Shown here in pieces: positions 1 through 12,800 of a stretch of DNA of 52,875 bases. Position numbers and translations under genes: made by a program. Source of the stretch: Ectocarpus siliculosus (Eukaryota; Sar; Phaeophyceae; Ectocarpales; Ectocarpaceae); assembly GCA_000310025.1 (NCBI GenBank), contig FN649751.1, positions 2,515,061-2,567,935 on the forward strand. The letters run 5' to 3'. Position 1 is the stretch's first letter; every line of letters begins with the position of its first letter. The notes beneath the pieces are model-generated. The model did not search any database, was not told where the DNA came from, and saw nothing but the letters and a program-made list of their open reading frames with translations.

Positions 1-345
1 CCCATGCCAATGAGTTTCTTTGCGTGAACTTGCCAAGCAGCGTGGCCTCAAAACTGACCGGCGTGCTTCAGCCTTGTGGTGGTTGTCTGGAGAGGGTCGG
101 AGAAAGTCGATCTTGGGAAACAGGCGGCAGGCCTCGCGGCGGGCGGCGCGGCGGGCCTTGCTCACTCGCCTTGTCGCACTCTCCGCCGGCCCATTCTGCT
201 GCGGCGTGTGCCCGGCGCCGTGTATGTGTGCGGAGGATGCCGGCGTTGTCGCAGAAGGCGATGACCTCGCGGCCCACGAACCCCCCCCCCGTTGTCCATC
301 CGAAAGCAACGGGGAACGGTGCCGCTCATGTCGGCGATGAACGCT
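1..345 (-). mobile_element. Broken retrotransposon integrase fragment
   Basis: Read on the minus strand, this stretch carries two hallmarks of the retroelement integrase core. A MDNGG motif followed by a GFVGREVIAFCDNAGI-type segment lies near 240-300, and a TPQQNG motif followed by an Ala/Arg-rich helix lies near 120-205. These are the catalytic Asp region and the downstream conserved block of Ty1/copia-like (and related) integrases. The pieces lie in different frames: one break sits in the 10-base G run (271-280) and another between the two motifs, so no intact protein can be made. Reverse transcriptase and LTRs are not visible; the rest may lie left of the window. It sits upstream of the first visible DUF445 exon, probably in an intron of that gene. 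Confidence 0.7.
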
Positions 346-647
346 AGGGTCCGACTTTCTCCGCATGCCGTACATCTTTATCCACAGCGTCCACACGAAC
401 ATGAGCGTACAGAATGACCCTTCCCAGTGACACAGAGCAGACTCGATCACGTTGTGCACCTTTCACGGGCAGCGGAGCGTCTTAGCTCAGTCTCGAAACA
501 CACATTGTACCGCACCCCAAAGGGTGACGGAAACCGTTCGGAGACGCGGCGACTAGGCACATGCTTCACTGCGGTACCTCGAACCCTCACTCTGTTTCTC
601 CTTTCTTCCCTCCCCGTACGCTCCTACCCAACCAAACAAAACAAAAG
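346..647. other. Non-coding stretch, probable intron of the DUF445 gene
   Basis: No convincing coding sequence. The right end is a pyrimidine-rich tract (about 585-640) followed by AG at 646-647, which reads as the 3' end of an intron entering the first DUF445 exon. Confidence 0.5.
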
Positions 648-3600
648 TGGGTTCTTCTTCGGGTTCTTGCTCGGCGTGGTCCAAATGTTCGTGTGGCTTC
701 TGTATGACAAGCCCTGGACTCTGCCCGCGGGGGGCGCCGTGGTCGGTTACATCACCAACTGGCTGGCCATCAAGCTGATCTTCGAGCCGGTGGACCCTGT
801 CAAGCTTGGGCCTTTCGTCCTGCAGGGGCTGTTCCTCAAGAGACAAGAAGAGGTGGGTACCTTCCGGCCAGACGGGCGTGGTGCGTTGTGATGCGATGCG
901 TGCCGTGTTGGGGGTTACAGTCGCAACCGAACGCGCGCTGCAGTACCGCGCGGACTGAGACTGGCTGTCGAATGAAATGGGACCATTTTTGAGCGAGACG
1001 GAAACAAATAAACGCTTTCTGGTGGTCGGCGAACGTCTTCCGGCGCTGATGAGCGTTTGTGTGGACGAACGAGCCACGCTGGGTCATGCGTGTCTGTGTC
1101 GCTAGTTTTGTAGCAGAGCTTTGTAGGTGACGGGGTACCATTCACTACCTGTCGTACCTCCCATCGTGTTTGTCACAAAGGAATATGCTGTCGTCCCATA
1201 GCAGAACAAACCTGAGGTGTCACATGGATCAATTGGTGGCATATTCGTCTGTTGCATAGTTCAGCAGCAGCGCACAGGGTTTAAACAGCTCCGACGTAAC
1301 GTGTCGCACCAGTCTTGTACAGTGACCTTCTCGAACCAGCCCGTGCTATTGGAAGTTGGTCAAATGTCACTAACTACCCCAGCCCCGACCTTGGCGTCCT
1401 GTTGGTTATTATCTTCTATATGCCGTTGCACACGGACAAGTCTTTGACACAAGTCTTCGGCACACCGTCAACAAGAACGCCGTGTCTCCGACAACGATGA
1501 GCACACACAACGTCGATAAACTAAGAACTTACGAGATACACCCCTGCCTCTCGACTAACATCCCCACACGGCAACCACAACGAAAACAATTCGAACAGGT
1601 TGCCGCAGATTTCGCAGAGTTTTTCTCGAGCAACGTGCTGACCTCCAACAAGCTGTGGAGCTCCATCATCGACGGCTCTCGGGCGGATGCGTTCCGAGAG
1701 CTCGTGGCCGCACGCGTCGTCCCCTTCGTATCGAGGGCGTCGGCGGTGGCGGGGGCCAACCTAGACCCGCTCGCCGTGAAGGGTCTTGCGCTCAGGGCTG
1801 TGGGGAAGGTGATTTTTTTTGTTTGCTCTCATTCTCTCTTTTCCCTTTGGCCCGTGACACCACAACCGGCGACTTGCTCCACCGCAAGGATGCGCGGTGC
1901 TCGCGTCCCCCCGCGGTCTGAATCCCGTGATCTTTGTGGTGTTTCTCTAGGCTGCATTGCTTCGTTCTTGTTTGATGGGCGTCGCGTTTTGGTAGTAGAG
2001 ATGGCTGCTGGTCTCGCTGAAATACCGCCGTACGGCCCGCCTGGTGCTCCCTCCTTCTCCGCGATGTTTCCCGAACCGTTGAAGCTGGGGGACCACGTGC
2101 ATGTCCTGCACGACTACACCGACAAGACCTTGGCCTTGAGAGAGACCATGACCGTGCAGATGCAGAAGGTGAGTGTGGTTTGTTTTCTTACAGTACTGCT
2201 GCTGTAGCGGCACGGCGCTTGGGTTAGGGAGGCGAACGAGGGGAGTGGGAATGCTCATTAGCATGCGTGGTGACGGAGGGTGTATGTATTGGTGTGGACC
2301 CGCTGCTTTCCCACACAAAGCAGGGCCAGGACGAAGGCGGGAAGCACGTGCATGGCGTTTCTTTTTGAGAGCCGTATATGCATGTAGAAATGCGCCGTCA
2401 TTGTTCGTGCTGCTCGCGCATTTGCTGGTCTCGCCTCCGCCTTTATCTCCCCGCCCATTTTTGTTTGTCGTAAAACGAAAACCCCATCAACCAGATGTCC
2501 ACCCGCACGTTCGAGGGCGTACTTCATCCGGTGTTCCAGGAAGAAGAATTCACGCTCATCATCGCCGGCGCCATCCTCGGAGCCATCGCGGGTTTCCTGC
2601 AGATGCTGCTCAGCACCAAGGGGGTCAGGGACGCGGCGAAAAAAGCGGCGTCTCTGGCGGCGGAAAAGGCGGCGGCCGCGGTAAGTAGTAAGAGGAGCTG
2701 CCCAGGTGGTGTCCGTTCATGCACGACCCGACGCGTCACACTTCGCCGCGTGTAGGGAAACAAGAGGTCAAGTGCGTGCGTGACGCATCACGGCGGTGTC
2801 TCTTGTGTTTGCTCCCTTCCGAGTCGCGTCCTCAATACCGCCGTGGTCCCTACAATAGACTCCTCTCGCCCCAGCTTTGTTTCATTTCGGCCCCTCAAGA
2901 GTGCTACAGATAAGTCGTGATGAGAAAACAACGCGACAAGTAAACCATGGGGAAGAGAAATTCCGCGGAAACGGATGGGAAAAGACGGAACCCCTGGGCG
3001 GATTCAAATCCCAGTCACTTCCGTCAATGTTTGACGGGGCTGCGAACCTTGAGGCCATTGGGATATGCTATGGCGATAGCATGGTAAAAAGAGAGAAGCT
3101 TGTTTCCAGTATGCCCACCTATTTCCAGTACGCGACCCTCTGTGTTGCTCGATGGAGACACGCTACATTGATCTTGTGTTATGTTTGTTCTGTTTTTCGC
3201 TCCTATGCAGCCCTGCGATATCTGTACACCCATAGCAACACGTCTCCCCAAACTCCTCCTCGCCGCCACCCGCCGCCCATCCGTGCGCTTGTGTGCGTGC
3301 ACACAGGCGGACGGGGTTGTAGACGCCGGAGGCGGTCTGGTGGAGGGTGTCGGGGCGCCCGTCCAGGCGGGGGCACAGGCGATTCAGACCGGGGCCCAAG
3401 TGGCGCAGACGAGGGTTCAAGCGGTCCGGGAAAGGGCGGTCGGATTCGGGCGGCGAGTGGGTTGCACGGCACAACGGTGAGATGGGGGAAGGGAGGGTAC
3501 CGATCGATGCTTGCTTTGGGTTGGATGGAGCTACAACGGCATGCATCCCGTGTATTTGATATGTGCATGTTTTGTTTCCGTCGCTTGTTGGAAGAACTAC

Positions 3601-4200
3601 GCGCTCGGGGGACAACGCCGGGATAACACCTCGCCGTTTGTTGCCTCAAGTCATCGTTTGTTGATTTAACTGTAGAAGTAGCGTTGCTCACACTCCAGTC
3701 GGCCTTGTGCGGGGGTAGACTTTGCTCTCCATATTTTAATATTTTTCGGCACCCGACGCTTGTACTAAATTGGCTCGGGTCGCAGCGTTTGTAAATGTGT
3801 GTCATTCGCCGAGCTGCTTTCGCCTCGGGCAATTACTCAAGCCAAGCCCCGCTGCGGCTGCTATTGTTGCACGCACGACTTCTGGCTGCCTTGCAAAAAG
3901 CAGTGGTTGCTGCTCTTTTTGCTGCTACAATCACTCAACCAAACCGACCAACGAACCACAAACAGGTGTACGGAATCAGCGTGCAGCGTAGCGGTGGCCA
4001 AGGGCCGCTGGCTGTCACGGGGCGGGAGGGCCGGCGCGGCCGCCATCGCCGATTGCTACCACCGGCGGCGCCGACGCAGCGGCAGCGATGGCAGCAGTAG
4101 CGATGGCAGTGCCAGCGATGGCAGCGCCAGCGATGGAAGTCGGCCCGAGGGCAGCTCAAGAACAAGCGACGCCGACGACGGCCAGTCTTCTTCTGGTTGA
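648..4200 (+). CDS. DUF445 family membrane protein, 5' end outside window
   Basis: Six exons in consistent phase: 648-852, 1599-1808, 2001-2168, 2495-2680, 3307-3476, 3966-4200. They give about 390 residues and lack the N-terminus. Exon 1 has a membrane segment (GFLLGVVQMFVWLLY) and the family signature GYITNWLAIKLIFEPV. Exon 2 continues with RQEE-VAADFAEFF, and exon 4 holds FEGVLHPVFQEEEFTLIIAG and a second Gly/Ala-rich hydrophobic helix, both typical of the C-terminal half of DUF445 proteins. The molecular function of DUF445 is unknown; a membrane or envelope location is expected. The exon at 3307 reads to a TGA at 3478-3480, but that TGA lies in a good donor (GTGAGA at 3477). Splicing to 3966 keeps the frame and adds an acidic Ser/Gly/Asp repeat tail, so two C-termini are possible. 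The final exon overlaps the last exon of the opposite-strand gene. Confidence 0.82.
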
Positions 4201-7200
4201 CCGCTCATAGAGGATCCTTCGGAAGGGGGCGGGGTGAGCTTTTGGCCCGCCTCAGCCGCTAATAGAATATTAATCGGTAGAGGATAGCCCACCAAAGACA
4301 GCGCACTGCCTGAAAACGCTGCTAACATACGGACGATGTCCGCAGTATCACCCATACAGTCATTTAGCTGTTGTTTAGCCCTGTATGTGGTGGGTCTGCG
4401 TCATGGACAGGATAGATTGGGAGGCCAGAGAGAGAGAGAGAGAGAGAGAGGGAGTGGTGTGAAGAGCGCCACGAGCTGGCACAGTGTAGATTGTGGAGCT
4501 TTGTCTTCTAATGTGCTATTGCAAGCCGCGACACATGTTAGAGAGTTAGCTGTTAAAATTATCTTTGCCTCTTCGGCCTTACCCTTGAGAATTTGACCTG
4601 CTCCACTGCGTGCTTGTACGGCGATTCTTCCACGTAGATCTTGATGGATGTCGCCCCCCCGCCCCCGCCTCCACCTCTCTCACACAACGACATGTTCCAC
4701 AGCAGTATTGCTGCTGAACAAGTCGACTACTACACTGCGCAGTTTTGTACTGAGTGATGCATGCTGCAATAATACGGCTGCTGACAAAGACTGTGATGTA
4801 TGTGAACACTGGTCTACACAAACGGCTTCCATCGGACTCCTCAACCACCCCCCCCTCGCGGTTGGAGCAGCTTTCATCAAGTTTCGCCGAAGTCGGAAGC
4901 AATCGATCGTTTCTCGATAGCCCTTGAAGTATCCATCCAGGTTCTCAGACAACCCCACACGCATGCGTCTTGTCGTTGGTATTCATCACACTCGAGAGAC
5001 AATGCAAATACAAAGCCTCCAACGCCACCCCCAACAACGGACGTCTCGATCAAACAGGGGTGTACACAACCCCGGGAAGAGGGGTCCAATGTAAGCATGC
5101 ACGGCCCGTTTCGCCAGATACTGACGGGTGAAAGTTCCGCAAGTAAGTGATATCGGCCCGGCGAAATGTCGCTGAAGAGAGAGCACAAGTACGCTGAAGA
5201 GCGACAAGGCACGGCTCTTTGCAATTGGTAATCTCTCAATGCGTACCGAGCGTGGCACAATTATCGGTGGATTCAACCAGCCAATACTGTGGCTGGTTGT
5301 GCATGCTCACGTTTCCCCCTTCCGTCCATGCTCACCCGCGCCAAACCTGGACCTCTGCTGGTGCTGTTGTCGCACAACAAGCACTTCCGTATATTCTAGT
5401 GTACTACTGTTAACGTACGAGATTTTCGTGTGAGCCCTCCCCCCCCCCCCGCTTTTCAAAAAGTGGAGATGAGAGGAGGAGGGGCTCCACCAATAGGCAA
5501 GCTCTCGCTGTATATGGGTACCAGTACTCAATTAGGGGAGAATCAAGCAGGGACAGCAGCGGCCCAGGCAGGTGCTCAGGAGTGCAACAGAGTGCAAGAA
5601 AACCGACCACGCCACCGGTGATCCCGTTTCTTCAAAGCCGAACGTTGAGGCAAGTCTCCAGCATACCCTGAGGGGGGTGTTGCAGGGAAGGGGGAGTTGG
5701 ACGAGTCGGAACGTGCATGAGAAAGAAGAAAGGACGACAGTGTTAGGCGTGCACCAGTAAGCACTTTTCTACACTGCCTGCAACAAAATCGGGACAATAT
5801 CGTGGCCAATCAAATGTCGCAGATGCTGACCGAGACCAACCATTGAGAATCATGACATTAAATCATGAAACCACAGCTCGGACAATCATGCCTGAGCGTG
5901 CGCGCTACTCCGCCGAGATGCGAAGGGCATGGATTGCTGCTTGTCTGCTTGATACCGTTGAGTCCAAAGGAAAACGTTTTTAGCCAATACCGTGACATCC
6001 TCGGGCTTGTACGGCCACAGCAAAACAGCGGTCGCTCCCATAGCCTCCAAACTCATCCGAAGCCCCTGCGTACCAGGCGGAGATGGTGGCGCACAATCGG
6101 AGAGGGGGGGAGGGGAGGGGGAGTGTTAGACCGCCACATTCCCGCTAGGCGACCAAAACGAACCCTTCTGCAGGCTGCCAACCAATCCCCCAAGCCTAGC
6201 ATTCCCCAGAACAGTATTCCAAGCCAACAACCGAGCAGGCAACGTCTATAAAGTGCAAGGCAAGAGAGCGAACAACAGTCTCCGAACGGTTATATGACTT
6301 TTCGGTGCATGGTGATTCGTGATAGCGAGAACACATTCCCGTGATATGGCTTGCGAGTCTGTGAAGGGGGATCTTCTAGCCACCCTCGAGCCAACATTAC
6401 GTGCAGAAGAAGACGCAAAGATACGTGGGTGATGGCTGCTTGAGGCGCCGGAACAGATCCCGCGGGCGATGGAATACAGGTCAGAGGAATGACTGTCGTT
6501 AGAAAGGAGCAATAGTGTTCCAACACGGGTACAAGACGTTTGGCCGATGCACAACTAGTCAATGGGGGCGCGACGGATAGATAATATCCCTACAGCAACA
6601 TCCTTCAAAATCTTCTTTCTGACGTCCTACCTCGCCGTCATTCTCGCCTCCAACCACAGCCACCGGTAGACCGGGCTTGATCCCTCTCAGCCCGCGAGCA
6701 CCGTCGCCCAAGAAATCCCGAGCGAACTTGGCAGAGCTGAACGCTGCCCACGCCACCAGTACCAGCGATGGGGGCATAATTTGTACTGTCTGTGGTGCAA
6801 AAAATCAAACACGACGAAGAACATTAATAAACGCATGCTGAAAATCATCAACATGTGGGGTTGCTTTCTGTGTGAATATTTTATCCGGAATACTGCAATG
6901 ACTAAAATCCGATCGGAAGGGAATGCGGAGGACTGAGACGTGCCGGGGGGAGGGGCAGAAGTGTGAATTTTTGGTGCCCCCCTTGCGTCCACAACGAGAG
7001 TCAGAATGTTCTAAACTTCAACTAACGTACCGTTGTTCAAACAAACAACGAGCGAGCAGCCACGAACGTGCTGGTGGCTCTAGGGAGAACACATGGCACC
7101 ATAAAGCACCGGGCGTGCTGATCTGCGTAACGACGGTTTCCCTGATAAAACCCTCCAAAATCTACATGTAAACAATTTTGCATGTAGTCTACTGAAGCGC

Positions 7201-9855
7201 GCAGCTTCGAAGAAAATCATCCTCCGTAAAGGCAGCTGTGGGAGGGAGAGGGCATGATCAATTGTTGCATTCCGTCATATTTATGCAGTAGTCCATTTAC
7301 CACGCATGTCACCTTTTCGAGACGGAACAGCATCGCTCATTGAACTAAAGACGCCACTTTTTCCAACTAACTGTGGTGTGGAACCATTGGATGTATGTGC
7401 GTCAATACCTCTATTCCTGGTTTCCACATTAATATGAAGAAATACTTGACGCCATTTTCGTTCCCCCTCCCTTGATGTGGACGGTTTGAATGGTCACCAG
7501 TAGGTGCACACACCTGGATCGTGCTGGCAACGTCGGCGACTATGCGCACTTCCACGTTCGGAATATCTCGGACGAACTGGTCGGCCAGCTGTTTCTGTCT
7601 CAGTTCGACGTGATCATTGACATGCGCGGTGGTGTCACGACGATGCGAGGAAAGGAGGACGCGGTGGCAGGAGAGGGACGATGGGTTCTTTTGTCGCGCA
7701 GCCACTCTGATAAGAATTGTAGCGACGGTCGGCGTGTTTCTCGAGGTACCGCAGGAGTGAGCAGAAAGGCAAAAAAAGAACGACAATGACCTTTTGGGAG
7801 CCCGAAACTCTTTACAACAGTTTTATGTCCTCAAGTCCGTCCTCTGTTCGGTTCGGGCAATACTTTGCATGCAGTAAGTGTCTTTTGTTCTGTAGTGTGT
7901 CGACGGGTGAGTCGGGTTTGTCTATCGACCGGTGCTGCATAGTTGACCGTCAGAATAAACTCCGGTGCGATGATCCAAACTGGCTGACGGGAAGGTTCGC
8001 TTCACGCGCCGACCCCCCAAACTTTCTTCGTGCATGCAGTTGCTTTTCATTAGTCGTCATTCGCCGCATACTTTTAGCCTCTCTCATGATGATGTTGCTC
8101 TCGTTTTTTTTTGTTGGACGCTGCACGGCACGAGGGATGGATGCAACCAAATCGATGTCATCGAGAAATGAGTCGATTTCACTGACGATGCATTACCAGG
8201 TGTCTTGATGCTAGACGCGCCTACTCCGTCATGATATTGGCCGCACGTCTTGGTGCTCTTCGGTGTCCTACCTTCCGGTGTGCCTCAAAGCCCCCTGGGC
8301 CCAGAATCTCCGGTAACCTTGCTCCCCTCCCGTGTGGTTGGTCTCGCTACATCTGCGGACTAGACTTAATGCCCTACTGCTGCGTACACCACTACCGTTC
8401 ACAGAGGATTTTGGGAACGTTAACTCGTTGGTTGTTCCCTGGGGTTGTGCGACTCAATCCTGCTGTACCAACCACCCACCCACTTCCCGTCGCCAGCGGC
8501 GTCACACCACTCGCACCTGCACTGGTTCTTGCAGCCCGGCGATGACGATGCTCCCGGCGAAGAACAGCTTGCCGAGCTCGGCGGTGCGACTCCTCGACAA
8601 TGCGTTTCTGGTATGGATGCGTTTGGAACTTCTCAACTTCGATGGCGGGGCATCGTTGTCTTCGGAGCCGCTGCTGCTGCTGGTGGTGCTCGAGCTACTG
8701 CTAGTGGTGCTGGTGCTCGTGCTGGTGCTGGTGCTGGCGCTGCTTGCACTCCTGCTGTTGCTTCTGCTGCTGTCGTGTTGCATGTACACGCTTGCGTAGC
8801 CGTCGCTGTGGCGGTCTCCCTGCAAGCAAAAACGAGAGAAACAGGAGTGAAGAACAATCTCCTCCGTGCGTGTGCAACGTTCCAAGGCCTTACCTACAAA
8901 TCCCATCCGAGCCCCACACAACACCCACCTCTTTGTCCGACGAGGAGTAGTCATCACTGCTACTACTCTCGCACCATATCGACGACGAATTTTCGGATGC
9001 ACTGCCCCCGGCCGCATCTCCGATCTCTCGCCGACCACGCCGGGGCCGGTTGCCGCTCCCCCCCCTTCCGACTCCTCTTTCCTCGCCTTCTGAGCATGAG
9101 GGTTCGTCGTCGTCGATTTCGTCTGAACCGACCATGAGGGCGTTCATCAAGTAAGACGTGGTGATTCTTGCTACCTTCAGCTCCCCCCACTGCTTCTTGC
9201 TAGCTTTGTGCCGCGCTGCCCTGGTCGAAGCGGCCACTTGTGCTCTCCTGTAGGCTTTCACGGCGTTCGTCTCGGCCTTCACCATGTGCCACCGTTTCGA
9301 TGGTTTTCTCGTTACCCCTGCCATAGCGATCTTACCGTTGGACGCTACCGACCCGTTGCCGATATGACCCTGCGGCGCACCGGGGGTGGTGGTGCTCTTG
9401 GCTCTAATCTTGTTTACTAGGGTCCACCGTCTCGGGAGGATGCCCGCCTCGGCGTTGAAAGGAGCAGGGTGGCCGTGGCCGATTCCATGGGCTGGGGCGG
9501 CACCGTCCTGGGCGGCGATGTGGCGGTCGCCGCACTCGTCCTCGTTACCATCACGGTCGATTCCTTCTTGCTGCGCTCGCGCCTCCGCTGCGACTGCGCT
9601 CGCGGTCACCCCTGTGACCACGCGTTTCGCGAAGGCGGAAGATAGAGCTGCGACAAACGTCGGATTTCCGTCTCTTTTCTTCCCGTCGTCGCCTTCCGTT
9701 AATTGGGCCTGTTTTAGGGCTGCCGCGATCGATTTCATTGCTCGTCCTCCTCCTCCCCCTACTCCTTCTCCTTCTCCATTTCCATCTCCATCTAGTTCGT
9801 CGTCTTGGTTGGCGTACGGCGGCACCCAATCGTCCTCCTCTCCCCCCTGCGTCAT
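4056..9855 (-). CDS. Unrecognised 650-residue protein, seven phase-0 exons
   Basis: Not recognised. Hand-built exons (minus strand): 9855-8929, 8819-8517, 7594-7514, 6789-6631, 6065-5991, 4678-4583, 4367-4056. Every junction is phase 0 and the joined frame is 650 residues with an ATG at 9855 in good context (GCCGCAATGA). Residues 1-309 are hydrophilic with acidic Gly/Asp patches, a basic helix (KRWHMVKAETNAVKAYRRAQ) and a Ser/Asp-rich end. Residues 310-410 hold a Ser/Thr run and a hydrophobic stretch (KLFFAGSIVIAGLQ). Later exons carry hydrophobic segments such as IMPPSLVLVAWAAFSSAKF, AMGATAVLLWPYKPEDV, and in the last exon MLAAFSGSALSLVGYPLP. The C-terminal third therefore looks folded or membrane-associated. 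The tail is a Pro/Ser/Leu repeat ending in RRRRRW, antisense to the DUF445 Ser/Gly tail. Further 5' exons may exist upstream. Several acceptors, especially at 7594 and 4678, are best guesses. Confidence 0.5.
4427..4451. repeat. (AG)n microsatellite
   Basis: An uninterrupted AG dinucleotide run in the intron between the last two exons of the minus-strand gene. Confidence 0.9.
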
Positions 9856-12800
9856 TGCGGCACCATCGGTTCGGCACGCTGACACTGTACGGGTCGTCCA
9901 CAGCGGGCTGGCACGGCTACAAGCAACACCAACCGTCGGGGCACTATTCGCACCTCTTTCTTCTGGCGGGCAGGTGGTGAAACGCCAAGACTGTGAGATA
10001 TTTCTGAAGAAAAAACGTTGGACGCGAGGCGGCCGAAAGCAGACATGCAGGTCGGGGCGGTAGGCCGGGGGGAAGGGATTGACGATTGGGCTTTGATGAA
10101 TGTATCGTTTCTCGTCGATGTGCAATCGGGATTGCGTGCATGGCTGGGCCTCGTCGGTGTGCGTACATTCCGTCGCCTCGTGGCGGCAGCGCCAGGTCTG
10201 TCGTCCGAGAACTCTGGACGAATTTGAAAGACGTTCGGTCGTCGCTGGCGTTCTGATCAATGGTGGTGGAAGCGACGTTTCTCTCCTACGCAATTCCATC
10301 TAAACTTTCCTGGTATTGTTCCATACGTGTATGCAATATGCTCCAACGAAACGCATCATCACCTTGCATGCGCGGGCGGCGTTGGTCTCAGCAAGGCGCC
10401 GCTGCTGTCGCATCCTTGCGAGGATGGGAACCTTACACCCTTATCAGGAGCAGCAGCCACACCATCCCCCGCCCCCGTTCGTGCTCCTTCCGTAGCCGCC
10501 ATGCTAGGCCATCCGCGCGGGGCACGCACAGGGCGAGGTTCCAAGGACGCATCGCACGCTACGCTGCTACTGTAGCTGTTGTTGCCCTGGGCGGAAATGG
10601 TGCCCCTGTCGCCTCCACTGCCACTGGCTACCGCAGGCAGCGCTTGTCGGAAGTACCTCCGCGCCGAGGACGGAACGCGACTGCTTGCCGATCGCCGACA
10701 CAGTGGAGATGGGCGAACGGATCACGTGATAATCAGGGGGAGGGGCGTCCCTGTGCGTACATTTTTCTCGTGTCTTTGTCGACGTCACACGCTTTGCTAG
10801 GACGACAGTTTCCATCACGCTACATAACAAATCTACGTTGTACGCCGTGATGAAAAACCTCCTAGGTGAACAGCCTCAATCACCTTGCATGAACCCCTTG
10901 TTCTATCGTGAAGTGGGTTGCCCCCCGTCTTACCCTACTCTACCTCAAGCCCTGTTCCTATCCCTCTAAGGGTTAGGGGCAAACACACCTCGGGCGCGAG
11001 CTCCTGTTGCCGCTGCGAGCACGCACGCTGAACGCCTCTATCGCAAAGTTCTTGTCAACATCGTCTTCCGGTCCGGGGTTGAGCCAACCTGCCGACGCCA
11101 CGCCGGCGCCCGCGGCTGCCGCACTCGAAGAAGGAAGAAGGGGCGTTTCTTTTGCAACGGACCCGGTGTTCCAGGCAGTGCTGCTGGTTATGCTGACTGC
11201 CTTGAGACGTTTCCTGTGCGCCGCGTTCCGGCCGCTTACATCTCTCCAGGCACCCTGTTTTTCAAGTAAATGTGAAGGGAATGTCTTTATGTTCCCATGT
11301 AGGACGTTTCTTGTATCTGGACGTATGTATGCATGGTAACTATTGGATGATGGTACGGTGCATCGCCTCTAAAAAGGAAGCTTCGTTTTTAAGCGTTGCA
11401 CAAATTACTTTCACATTTTTCAAGTTTGACGGTGATGGTGCACTACTGCTGCTGTAGGGTGAATTCTTCTGTGTTCTTCGTTCGGGGGCTAAATGGCATT
11501 TCAGATGGTCGCTAACGATGCATCACGCGAAACAGAGGGCGTGGACAAATCTCGGTGACCAAGCGTCGGATACATGGAGGCGGAATTTCTCCAACAACAA
11601 GCAAATATCGGGAGGATTTGTTTCGGAACGAGTGTCTCGAGCGAAACAGCTAGAGGAAAGATAGGGATCAGGTGGAAATTGCCTCTTGTCAGGGTTGGAG
11701 ATGCGACCGGATCGAGGATATGCGTCATTGTACATTTCATTCAATACCTGGCCGATAGTTGCGAGGTGTCGGCCAGACCAACGGAGAACCACCAGCTTCG
11801 GGTTTCGTTTCGCGACCGATGCGCTCACCTTTGCGACAAAGACGGAATCAACGGTGACGGATGGATGGATGCGCTCACCTCAGCTCCATACTAAGCCCTA
11901 TAACCACACACGCACAGATTGTGTGTTGGTTGTTGGAGGGTTTTGCATTTACGGGTGTTCGTTTTGTGCCTACAGTAGCATGAACAGCAAACAAGGGTCT
12001 TGGGAGGCAAAGGAGACGGTATCGGTGGCATTTGGTGAGACTACAATATGGTACTCCTGTACAGCTAGAAAAGGTGCGACGGTGGCAAACAACATGCTGG
12101 TTTCGTTTCTCGGTGCCAAAGATAAAGTATCAAGGCACAGAGAGAGGAAGTACACAACGCAAGATAGGCAAAGCCGAGCGACTTCATCAGGTAATCAGGC
12201 ACTCGCCACCGCGCAACCTATGACTACAAGGACGCTCACAACGCAGTGAGTAACCTGTGTAGCTCGACAACAAGCCAAACATAGGGCAAGAGGACACCGA
12301 GCGACGGTGCAGCGCACCTTCGACAGCGGCACGACCCGGTGATTGTCCCTTCTTCCCTCACCCCGCGCTGCGTGGTAAACGTGAAGGTTTCCTCGGTCGA
12401 GGTCTAGGGCAACCTCGGTGCGCTCGCCGCTGGGAAACACAGGGAGGTATGGGGGGAGATCTTAGAGACGTTCACCGACTACACAGGGGGAGGTGACCGG
12501 ATTGGTGGGGGGGGCGTTTTTGTTTGATGATTGGCTTACAGCCATCGTCACTATGGACACAAGGGAGGGTTTTTGGAAGGCGAAATCTACGGGGTGAGGG
12601 GGACGGGCATACAAATGTGATTGGTATGTGACTGTACATCATCGACACCGCGTGCCGGCGCTAGCAATAAATATGCGGCGGGAAGAAGCTAGAGAGGTTG
12701 ACAGGATCACGCACGCCTTGCTCCAAAATCACCCGAAGAACGCGTACCAAGACAAAGAGGCAAGATCATGTTGCGGTGTTGTCGGCGCAATTAGTTGGGG

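Noticed and set aside
7490-7789. Plus-strand frame with coding-like composition
   Set aside because: The antisense exon 7594-7514 has matching phase-0 splice partners on both sides; the plus frame has none.
8445-9137. 230-codon plus-strand frame
   Set aside because: It is antisense to two exons of the minus-strand gene; its composition reflects the Ser/Asp repeat codons of that strand.
10260-10850. 196-codon plus-strand frame
   Set aside because: Arg/Ser-rich with no pattern of a folded protein; the opposite strand is equally open.
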